Of a DNA stretch of 64,000 nt, positions 46,266-54,136 are shown piece after piece. The DNA lies in the NCBI RefSeq assembly GCF_001693485.1, contig NZ_MAXC01000012.1, positions 682,001 through 746,000 of the forward strand, in the 5' to 3' direction. Numbering within the stretch: position 1 is the stretch's first letter; every line of letters begins with the position of its first letter. The translations under genes and the position numbers were made by a program. A model generated the notes under the pieces. The model saw nothing but the letters and a program-made list of their open reading frames with translations, did not search any database and was not told the origin of the DNA. Origin of the DNA: Bradyrhizobium sp. LMTR 3. Lineage in GTDB: Bacteria; Pseudomonadota; Alphaproteobacteria; Rhizobiales; Xanthobacteraceae.

Positions 46266-47342
46266 ATGGACAAGAAGTCGATCGCCGACCCCAAAGGCCG
46301 GTCCCGGCCCAGGGTGAAGATCGAGGACGTCGCTAGAGAGGCGAACGTCTCGCCGGCGACGGTGTCGCGCGTTCTAAATCATCCAGGAATTGTCAGGCCC
46401 GAACTGCGTGATAAAGTGATGCGCTTCATCACCGATCTCTCCTATACGCCCGATAGCGCGGCCCGGGCACTGAAATCGGGACGCATGCGGACGATCGGCG
46501 CGATCGTTCCCACGCTAGGCCTTGGCATCTTTGCCGAAAGCGTGGAGGCCCTGCAGAACCGGCTAAGCGAAAGCGGCTACACGTTATTCATCGCCAATTC
46601 ACAATATGATCAACGCCGCGAGTTGCAGGAGATGCAGAGCCTCATCGAGCGTGGCATCGACGGCATTGTGCTGGTGGGGGGCTCGCACGGTCGGGAGCTG
46701 AGAACTCTGGTCGAGCAAACTGGCGTCCCCGTCATTACGACTTACGTCTCCAAGGCGGGCGGCGGCATTCCTGCTATTGGCATCGACAACGAACGCGCCA
46801 CTCGCGAAATGACCGAATTTCTTCTCGGCCTGGGACACGTTCGTTTCGGTGCAATTGCCAACATTCTACCATCGAATGACCGTTCGCGCGCCCGACTTGA
46901 TGGCATCCAGCGCGCTCTCTCTGAAGCCGGTATCCGACTCCAGCCGACTCAGGTCATCAGGGCCGACCACTCGCTGGCGCAAGGACGAAAGGCACTTCGT
47001 CAACTGCTCACTGACCATCCCGGCACGACCGCCGTGATCTGCACCACCGACACGCTGGCTATCGGCGCCATGACGGAAGCCCGCAAGATGGGCTTGAGCG
47101 TGCCGCGGGCGGTTTCGATTACCGGTTTTGACGATGTGGAGCTGGCGGCACAGGTGGATCCGCCGCTAACGACGATCAGTATTCCCGCTGCTGAAATCGG
47201 TCGGGGCGCAGCCGACTATCTCATCAGTGCGATCGCAGGAAGACCCGTCCCCAAGAGCGTCTTGTTGCCGTACCGGCTGGTAGTGCGGTCGTCCACCGCG
47301 TCACCACCGAAAGCCGACCGCCTTCCGAAGCGCCCCCGATGA
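46266..47342 (+). CDS. LacI-family transcriptional repressor 2
   Basis: A 358-residue regulator. [25 protein letters not shown] is the DNA-binding domain and hinge; GAIVPTLGLGIFAESVEAL through VSITGFDDVELAAQVDPPLT is the sugar-binding-like effector domain. The ATG at 46266 is preferred; an in-frame ATG lies 14 codons upstream. It probably represses the divergent CoA transferase and the genes behind the 33661 site through CTGAAATCGTTTTCAG, and perhaps the enoyl-CoA hydratase downstream through the related 47381 site. The ligand is unknown. Confidence 0.9.
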   Translation: MDKKSIADPKGRSRPRVKIEDVAREANVSPATVSRVLNHPGIVRPELRDKVMRFITDLSYTPDSAARALKSGRMRTIGAIVPTLGLGIFAESVEALQNRLSESGYTLFIANSQYDQRRELQEMQSLIERGIDGIVLVGGSHGRELRTLVEQTGVPVITTYVSKAGGGIPAIGIDNERATREMTEFLLGLGHVRFGAIANILPSNDRSRARLDGIQRALSEAGIRLQPTQVIRADHSLAQGRKALRQLLTDHPGTTAVICTTDTLAIGAMTEARKMGLSVPRAVSITGFDDVELAAQVDPPLTTISIPAAEIGRGAADYLISAIAGRPVPKSVLLPYRLVVRSSTASPPKADRLPKRPR

Positions 47343-47380
47343 GGAGTGGCAAGCTGGCTAGGCTGCAGGACGGCTGTTCG

Positions 47381-47394
47381 CGAAAACGATTTCG
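47381..47394 (+). promoter_or_regulatory. Variant operator CGAAAACGATTTCG
   Basis: The inner 12 bases are the reverse complement of the core of the 46033 operator (GAAATCGTTTTC), with C and G as outer bases. It lies 41 nt before the enoyl-CoA hydratase start, where a repressor would block transcription. Confidence 0.5.
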
Positions 47395-47434
47395 GTGTAA
47401 ATGGCGCTGATCCGTAACCTGCAAAGGTGCTACG

Positions 47435-48217
47435 TTGAACGCCAACTCCGACCTCATTCTTTGGACGTCTCCTCTGCAGCACGTCGTGCTCTTAACGCTG
47501 AATAGGGCATCCAAACGAAACGCGCTGAACAATGATCTGATCGCGGAACTCGCGGCCGCTCTTCGCAAGGCTGCGCTGGATGATCAGGTGCGCTGCGTCG
47601 TACTTCGTGGCAGCGATGCGTTCTTTTCTGCCGGCGCCGATATCAAGGAAATGCGGCAACGAGGGTTCGAAGCCATCGACAATTCCGCGCGACGTTCTGC
47701 TTGGCGGGATATCGCCAATTTCCCCAAGCCATTTATTGCCGCGGTCGAGGGCATTTGCTTTGGCGGTGGTCACGAGCTCGCGCTTCTGGCTGACATCGTG
47801 ATCGCCGGTGAAGGCGCTAGCTTCGGGCAGCCGGAGATCAACATCGGGATATTGCCGGGAGACGGAGCAACCCAGCGATTGACCCGAGTGGCCGGCAAAT
47901 CGCTCGCGATGCTCATGATCCTGACCGGAGAACCCATCTCTGCGCGCGCAGCCCATCAGGCTGGGCTTGTTGCTGAGGTCACGGCAGAGGGCAAGGCACA
48001 GAGCCGCGCCCTCGAGCTTGCCGAAACTATCGCGCACAAGCCGCCCCGTTCCACGGAACTGGCTAAAGCGGCTGTACTCGCCGCCTACCAAACCGCGCTT
48101 GACGCCGGTCTAGAATTTGAACGACAAGCCATCAGGCACGCATTCACGACGTCCGACCAGCAAGAGGGAATGAACGCGTTTTTTGAGAAGCGGTCGCCTA
48201 GCTATCGGGGAATTTAG
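47435..48217 (+). CDS. Enoyl-CoA hydratase/isomerase family protein 2
   Basis: A 260-residue crotonase with a probable TTG start preceded by AAAGG. VVLLTLNRASKRNALNNDLI, FFSAGADIKEMRQRG (first oxyanion position) and FIAAVEGICFGGGHELALLADI (second) are standard; FGQPEINIGILPGDGATQRL holds both catalytic glutamates of classical hydratases (E in QPEIN, and D in GDGA in place of the second). It follows the LacI gene by about 90 nt, so it may be the last member of catabolic module 2. Confidence 0.9.
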   Translation: MNANSDLILWTSPLQHVVLLTLNRASKRNALNNDLIAELAAALRKAALDDQVRCVVLRGSDAFFSAGADIKEMRQRGFEAIDNSARRSAWRDIANFPKPFIAAVEGICFGGGHELALLADIVIAGEGASFGQPEINIGILPGDGATQRLTRVAGKSLAMLMILTGEPISARAAHQAGLVAEVTAEGKAQSRALELAETIAHKPPRSTELAKAAVLAAYQTALDAGLEFERQAIRHAFTTSDQQEGMNAFFEKRSPSYRGI

Positions 48218-48879
48218 AATGGGTCAACTGAAGAGGACGGCGGAAGGTGATCAGAGCTCTGCGCCGGCAAAGCGTTCAATCTACCGCGGCCGGATACTTG
48301 GCTTGCCAACCGGCGGAAACTACTTCCATCAACTCGTCGAACTTCCGGCGAGTGTCCTTGTACTCCTCGGGCCGGGCGAATGAGCGCGCAAGGACATCCC
48401 ACTTCGCTCGGCCAGCTGCTTGACCGACCAGTTCAGAATGACGCCCAGCGGCCGCAATTGACGTCCCGATGCGCCTCGACGGGCCGTTGTGGCGGCCACA
48501 AAGTTTGTCGTGATGCACATTGATGCAAATGAACCGTTCCCGAAGGCCACCGCCAGATTCTGAGCGGCACGGACGTGCACTTGTACCAGCGAAAAGCGCC
48601 CTCTGGCTGTTGCAGCCGATGTTCGGCGGTGTAAGCCGGCCAGTTTCGACCGAGACCGCATACTCAATGAGCTGCATCGCGGTCCCTTTTTGTGGAACAG
48701 AGCCATCTCCTCTTTTTATAACTGGTGTTCTTCGGCTGACGCGGGCTTCTTTCACAGACAGACGCTTACGAAGGTGGTGTCAGTGAGCCGGGTGAGATAT
48801 CGCGCCGTAGCGCCGCGCCGATACGGACGTTCAGTTCGTGACGCTTATTTGCCTAAAACGTGTCGCGCCTCAGCCAACG

Positions 48880-48895
48880 TGTCCTAGTTCCAACA
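48880..48895 (+). promoter_or_regulatory. NifA upstream activator sequence (TGT-N10-ACA)
   Basis: TGTCCTAGTTCCAACA matches TGT-N10-ACA exactly. It lies 106 bp before the -24 element, within the 80-150 bp window normal for NifA sites. Confidence 0.72.
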
Positions 48896-48985
48896 GCTCG
48901 GATCGCGGCCGCTTGAGCAAAATGCTCTTATTTCCAGCCGTAGCAATCTGCCGGTCTGCCGCGTGAGCCGTACCATTTAAGACAC

Positions 48986-49001
48986 TGGCACGGGCCTTGC
49001 T
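48986..49001 (+). promoter_or_regulatory. Sigma-54 (RpoN) -24/-12 promoter
   Basis: TGGCACGGGCCTTGCT fits the consensus TGGCAC-N5-TTGC(A/T), with GG and GC separated by exactly 10 nt. Transcription would begin near 49013, giving a leader of about 138 nt before the PurF-like start. Confidence 0.82.
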
Positions 49002-49150
49002 AAAAGGGAGCAGAACGGCGCGCTTCGCGCCGCGCCGGCGGAATACATCTGCCTTAGTGTCGGATTCAGGACGCGGTGTCTTGGTTGAACAGGACACACG
49101 CGGTGTCGAATGACGGCGATAAGAATGGTCGTCATTGAAGGATAAATAGC

Positions 49151-50737
49151 ATGTCCGGTGTTGCTGGTGCTGTTCTCTTGCCTTCAAGCCATTCACAAAA
49201 GACGGTTTATGATCGGCTCAAGCACATGCTTCCGAAACTTGCACTTCGTGGACAGGCGGGGTTCGGTCTTGCAGCCTTCATGCACGAAAAACGCGTTCAA
49301 TATACAAAGTCGTCTCAGCCGCCACGCGAACTAACAACGATCGGCTATAATGAACAGTATGCGAATTTAAGGCCTCGCGTCGCGATTGCACACGTTCGTA
49401 GCCCGTCTAGCAGGGAACATGACGAGAGCGACTTTCAGCCTGTTCACAACAACAAAGCCGGTTGCCGCCATTTGGCGATTTCTCTAGACGGGGCTTTGGT
49501 CAATGCTGATGAACTTAAGAAAGAACTGTTCGCCCAAGGGCATAGCCTTGCCGGCGAAACGGATGCCGAGCTCCTGCTCAAGCTGATTGAGCACATTTGT
49601 CAAAGTGATTATTGGCGGCATGGTCTGCCGGTGAATCATCAAAGACTGTTTCGGAAGATCGATAACTCTATCGATGGCGCCGTTAGCGCACTCTTGTTGG
49701 ATGGTGAAGGAAATCTCATTGCTTTCCGTAACCGACATGGTTTGCGACCTTTGGAATTCATGCAAACCGACGACGGCTTTTTGCTTTTTGCTTCGGAAAA
49801 CTGCGCCTTTTCCGGACTACAAGGCAAAGCAGGCGAAATTTTACCAGGCCACATCAAGTGCGTGAACGGAAAAACGGGAGTATGCCTTGATCACTCGGTG
49901 TGCGATGCTCGACATAACACCAGGCTATGTGCCTACGAAACGCTTTACCTAGGAAGCCCCAACACGTCGAAACGACAATCTCATCTCGAAACCCGTTACA
50001 ATATCGGAGTGGCTCTTGGTAAACTTATTGCGCCGCGACTGGCAGCAGAAGTGGGGTCCGCTCCTATTATCGTTTCTTCCATGCCACGAACGGGAGGGCC
50101 GTATGCTGATGGTCTGTTTGCATCACTGGCCGAATACGGTGCCACCATCCGACGTCACGAAGTCGTCGCAACACAATTTTCTCAAAGGACGCTTGTAGGT
50201 ATCGCTGAAGAGCGCAGATCTCTTATAGCCAAAAAATACTGTGTCGCAGAGAAGGACGTTGCTGACAGCTCCATACTCATGGTCGATGAAGCCCTCATTC
50301 GCGGCGATACAAGTCGGGCCGTCACGAATATGCTGCTTTCCGCCGGGGCCAAGGCTGTGCATTGGGCAATCGGCTCACCGCCTATAGTGGCGCCAAATTA
50401 CTACGGCATTGGTATCGACACGATCGACGAGCTGGCGTTCTGGCAAGTATGGAGAACTCTGTCACCCGAGCAGCGGAAGCAAAGCCTGCGTTTTCATAAC
50501 ATCGAACAGCAAATGCTCAGGATCATCGAAAGCAAAATCGCCGCATGCATCAATGCTGCGGGCATCACTTATCTGCCCTTCCAAGTTCTCGTATCCGCGC
50601 TACCGCAAGGGCATGATGGCATCGACTTGTCGCCGTTTACGTTCGAGATGCCAACGCCAGCGGGGCAAGAACGCGCGAACAAGAATTTGAAGAAGCTGAT
50701 TTCCGACCTTCCCCTCCCGGAATCAGCATTTGCCTGA
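49151..50737 (+). CDS. PurF-like protein with altered glutaminase site
   Basis: A 528-residue homologue of amidophosphoribosyltransferase, the first enzyme of purine synthesis. The N-terminal Ntn domain aligns throughout (AHVRSPSS at 80-87, GALVNADELKKELFAQG at 114-130, GETDAELLLKLIEHI, FRNRHGLRPLEF). However the nucleophile is Ser2 (MSGVAG) instead of Cys, and the HNGNL segment reads LDGAL. The phosphoribosyltransferase domain keeps a PRPP loop (ILMVDEALIRGDTSRAV at 375-391) in changed form, and the C-terminal CPYGID motif reads APNYYGIGID. Glutamine use is thus doubtful. GAAGGA precedes the ATG. The gene is A+T-richer than its neighbours and follows a NifA/sigma-54 promoter, so expression in nitrogen-fixing nodules is likely. 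Confidence 0.85.
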   Translation: MSGVAGAVLLPSSHSQKTVYDRLKHMLPKLALRGQAGFGLAAFMHEKRVQYTKSSQPPRELTTIGYNEQYANLRPRVAIAHVRSPSSREHDESDFQPVHNNKAGCRHLAISLDGALVNADELKKELFAQGHSLAGETDAELLLKLIEHICQSDYWRHGLPVNHQRLFRKIDNSIDGAVSALLLDGEGNLIAFRNRHGLRPLEFMQTDDGFLLFASENCAFSGLQGKAGEILPGHIKCVNGKTGVCLDHSVCDARHNTRLCAYETLYLGSPNTSKRQSHLETRYNIGVALGKLIAPRLAAEVGSAPIIVSSMPRTGGPYADGLFASLAEYGATIRRHEVVATQFSQRTLVGIAEERRSLIAKKYCVAEKDVADSSILMVDEALIRGDTSRAVTNMLLSAGAKAVHWAIGSPPIVAPNYYGIGIDTIDELAFWQVWRTLSPEQRKQSLRFHNIEQQMLRIIESKIAACINAAGITYLPFQVLVSALPQGHDGIDLSPFTFEMPTPAGQERANKNLKKLISDLPLPESAFA

Positions 50738-50746
50738 GGTCACATC

Positions 50747-51427
50747 ATGAAACCTAATCTAGTATTCGATTGGAACGGCACGCTGCTCGACGATACAGAT
50801 GCGTTGCTGAAAACGATGAATATCATTCTAGGCCGATTTGGTCGCGCTGATATCGATATCCAAACATTTCGGGAAAAGTTCGAGCTCCCGCTTTCAGTCC
50901 TTTACCGCAATCTCGGAATGTCGGAAGGTGAAGTCGCGATCGTGGATAGCGACGGCAGCGCTATTTTTCACGACACTTACGAACCGCTGGCGAGCAAGGC
51001 CGATCTGCGCGAAGGCGCCCGCCGCATTTTGGAAACGGCACGTCAACAGGCGGTCTCAACCATTATTGTCAGCAACCACATAGTTGACCCTCTTCGCTCC
51101 CAAATTCGCAGGCTTGGCATCGACGATTGCGTCAAGGAGGTTCTAGCCTTCGAAAGCCGCGCCACTCAATTCAAAAGTATGAGCAAAGGCGAACGGCTTA
51201 GGCTGCATATGCAAGCAAACAATCTGCAGCCAGATTCAACCTTCATCATCGGTGACATGCCCATTGAGACGCATATTGCACGCGAGCTGGGGCTCATCAG
51301 CATATCCATTACGGGTGGGTTTGTTTCCGAGTCGCGCTTGCAGAGCGCGCAGCCGGATTACATCATTCATGATCATCATGAGCTGCTACCAATTTTGCAA
51401 AGGCACGGCTTTCTTCGTAACGCATAA
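50747..51427 (+). CDS. HAD-superfamily phosphatase
   Basis: A 226-residue HAD hydrolase of the phosphoglycolate phosphatase type. Motif I is FDWNGTLLDD (D8 as nucleophile, Asn10 in place of the usual second Asp), motif II lies in IIVSNH, motif III is probably the conserved Lys region KSMSKGERL, and motif IV is FIIGDMPIET. Residues about 15-80 form a helical cap. It starts 9 nt after the PurF-like stop with GAGGT in the gap, so the two form one operon under the NifA/sigma-54 promoter. It may dephosphorylate the PurF-like product; the substrate is unknown. It shares the lower GC of its partner. Confidence 0.88.
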   Translation: MKPNLVFDWNGTLLDDTDALLKTMNIILGRFGRADIDIQTFREKFELPLSVLYRNLGMSEGEVAIVDSDGSAIFHDTYEPLASKADLREGARRILETARQQAVSTIIVSNHIVDPLRSQIRRLGIDDCVKEVLAFESRATQFKSMSKGERLRLHMQANNLQPDSTFIIGDMPIETHIARELGLISISITGGFVSESRLQSAQPDYIIHDHHELLPILQRHGFLRNA

Positions 51428-51885
51428 TCATGAGTGAAACTCCGCCTACAACCGACCCGTATGGCCGCGGGGAACAAAGACTCTGGCGCAGATGCCAGCT
51501 GAACTGAAGTCGATGCCCTTGGTTATGCTCCTCATGGTCGAATTTCGTCGCCAGCAGTTGGACCATTGGCAGCCCTGCCCTCGGGCTTGCTCCGCTCGTC
51601 GGGCAATTGCGACGCAAGTCGTTCTTGAGGTGGCGCTGCCGATGCGTCTATTGTGGCGAGCAATCTCACTCGCAATGCGGCTAGAATACTGCCCGTCCTT
51701 GGGGCAGTTTGAGGACGTCCGCCACCGTTGTCGGCTCGGCCCCGGCTGGATTGTGGACTGAGAAAATTAGCGAGTCCCGCCTCGTGTCGCCCGATACCAT
51801 TCCTAGGCATGTTGGAAACTCGTCCGTGAAGAGCCTCCCAAGCGATTGAGCGGGAGTCGATTTTTGGGGCGGAGCGAGGTTTGAG

Positions 51886-51926
51886 ATTGCAAGCTTTTCG
51901 GGTCTGAGGGCCTGAAAGCTTGCAAT
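51886..51926. repeat. 12-bp perfect inverted repeat with 17-nt loop
   Basis: ATTGCAAGCTTT at 51886-51897 and its exact complement AAAGCTTGCAAT at 51915-51926. No T-run follows on either strand, so it is not a standard terminator. It is the most stable structure in this stretch, about 460 nt after the HAD gene. Confidence 0.65.
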
Positions 51927-52227
51927 TTCATTTCCATGATTTTGTCGAATCGCGCGTCGTGATTCCATCGTCACAAATTGAGCCAGTGGCTCTTTGCGAA
52001 CAACAAGCCAGCAATTGCTGCTCGGCTTGACGACAAGTCGCTTGACCAAGATGTCGAGACGCTCAAAGGCGGCGGCGAACAGCAGATCGTCACGGCAGTG
52101 ACTAATCTAGCGACCATCCCACTCGGCGGCCGGCATTGGGCCAGCTAACGTCTACCCTTATCGTCCGCCTGAAGCCAGTCCGCATCGCCCAGCAGCGGAA
52201 CGGTTATGATTGCGGCGTCTGTGTCGT

Positions 52228-52410
52228 GGACGGATCAATCCAGCGCGCGCACAACACCTCATCGGAGAGCTTGTAAGTGTGCTTGAGGATGGCCAGACCC
52301 GCCATCAGCCGGGTCGGCAGCTGCGGCCGGCCCGACTTGTCCTCGTAGACCGCGCCGTACCGTTCCTCGAGGAATGACCAGTCGATCGCGCGAGCTGGTT
52401 AGATGATTGG
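52228..52410 (-). pseudogene. N-terminal fragment of IS5-family transposase
   Basis: The minus strand reads IDWSFLEERYGAVYEDKSGR then PQLPTRLMAGLAILKHTYKL then SDEVLCARWID, the N-terminal domain of IS5-type transposases (LPTRLMAGLxxLKxxxxLSDE). It breaks off at both sides; the catalytic domain is missing. Confidence 0.72.
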
Positions 52411-52805
52411 CGCAAAGACGGTGGCCAGACCTGCTGTACCTCGACAATTTCGTGGCGGATCGGCAGGCACTCCAACGGCGATTGCGGCCTGATCCAAACT
52501 TCGGCTGATGAGGCTGGCTGGAACGGCTCTCGCTAACACCTGGCTGCGGGGTCCCAGGCGAGACCCCGCGCTGCCTAGGCTCCACACACCGACGATTATG
52601 CAACTAATTAGACGCAGCTCGGGCGACTCGGCGCCGGGGTATTTTAGGGCCAAATGGAGGCGCTGTCCCTACCGCCCGCGCTGCTAGCTCAGCATAATAC
52701 CTAATCGTTGATTCTACCATCGTCCGAGCCCATCAGCACGCTGCCGGGGCTAAAAAAGGGGCCCTGAAGATCGAGCCCTCGGCCGCTCTCGCGATGCCCT
52801 GACCA

Positions 52806-53181
52806 CCAAGGTCCACATGGCCGTTCGAGGCTTAGGATGCCCTGTGCGGTTCACACGGGCTGCGGGTTGGAAGGTGATGCACCACAAGCCGCAGCCTTGA
52901 TAGAGGGTTGTCCGCGGGAGTCGTCATGCCTAACACGGCCTATGACGCGGACCACCTACGCCAAACCATCGCGCCAAGGGTGCGCTGGCTATCATTCCCA
53001 ACAACCCGTCGAGGGCGCTCAAATATCCACTCGACAACCATCTTTACGCTCAGCCACATCTTGTGGAATGCTGCTTCAGCAAGCTCAAGCAGTTCCGGCG
53101 CGTAGCAACCCGCTTCGAAGAAACCGCCCGAAACTATTGCGCCGTCGTCACTCTCGCAGCCATCATGCTATCGATGCGATG
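52806..53181 (+). pseudogene. C-terminal fragment of IS5/IS427-group transposase
   Basis: Joining two frames on the plus strand gives MAVRGLGCPVRFT, DAPQAAALIEG, TAYDADHLRQTIA, LAIIPNNPSRALKYPLDNHL and VECCFSKLKQFRRVATRFEE, then TARNYCAVVTLAAIMLSMR and a stop. This is the DDE C-terminal half of IS427-group transposases; the first Asp region is partly lost and the frame is shifted near 52980. It is a different element from the fragment at 52228. Confidence 0.82.
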
Positions 53182-54136
53182 AGTGTCCACACGACCTAGC
53201 GGATGCCGCAGTTGACCGTGCTCTACGCCTACACGCGTGGCTCGTGCTGTGCCTACCCGAAGATCGGATTGGGATACATGCTTCCGCATGGCGGGCTGAA
53301 TTGGGGCTGATCTACCGGGATCTGCTGACTTTAGAGGAGCAGGCGATCAAAAAGAGACCCCGCGTTGTGTGGACGATCTTTCGGTTGCTTAGAGGCCCAG
53401 ACTGAATGCCGCAGTTGCCGGCGCGCCGCTCGACAAGCGCCCTCGCCGCCCGCTCCGCTGCGTGCGCAGAGCGAAATGACCGCCATCAAGGCTGTCAAAA
53501 GTGCGCTCCGACGAGAAAAAGCGAAAGCCGCGCTCTTCGCGGACGACGATGCCCACGGTTTGATTAGATACTTTGATGACGTCGGCTTGGGACATGAGTA
53601 CTCAATCGCCGGACTTCGGCGCTCCTGTCTAATTGTCGACTGTTTCGATTTGTCAGTACGATCCGGTCACCGCCGGGGCGTAGCGATGGGGCATGCGGCT
53701 TCACATGTCGCGCATCAAACTCCCGTCGTTCGTTCTCATTGCGGTGTCCCTGGGAAGCACACCGGCTGATAGTGGAATATCTGGCGGAACGGGCGTGCCC
53801 TCAATGAAATGGGTAACCAAAGTTGGAGCATTTGAGCGACGCCGCGTTCGCCGCAGATTGTAAAAGAAAATTATTGCGAAGCAATCAGGTGACCTACCGG
53901 CAGGAACGCGATCGCCGCGGCGATCAACACAAAGCTTAAGGCTCGACATCGACCACGGATCACGGGCAGCATGATGCCGTTGCCGCGTGCGAACAGGCGG
54001 GGCATGGAGCCCCGTATCGACCAGGTGTGCGAACCGTTGTGGTTGGTCCTCACGGCAAGCGCTTGCGGATTGGACTCTCGTTCTTTTCTTTCATCGGCTC
54101 AAGAGTTCAGGCAAGGACGGCAAATTTCGGCAAATT

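Larger units (their letters stand above)
48218..49150. other. Gap holding the NifA-dependent promoter
   Basis: A minus-strand stretch at 48276-48755 (ending KFDELMEVVSAGWQAKYPAA) looks partly coding but is arginine-rich, with no ribosome binding site and no family I know; it may be a decayed gene. The right half carries the NifA site and sigma-54 promoter listed separately, plus an A+T-richer leader to the ATG at 49151. Confidence 0.4.
51428..54136. other. Degenerate region with insertion-sequence debris
   Basis: About 2.7 kb without an intact gene. It contains the 51886-51926 inverted repeat, a plus-strand remnant reading ANNKPAIAARLDDKSLDQDV (about 51990-52148) related to 13727-13795, two IS5-family fragments (listed), and frames without a recognised family (53365-53769, 53701-53949). 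It separates the NifA-controlled operon from nodPQ. Confidence 0.5.

Noticed and set aside
48276..48755. 159-codon minus-strand frame ending GWQAKYPAAVD
   Set aside because: Arg- and Gly-rich, no start signal, no known family; possibly a decayed gene.
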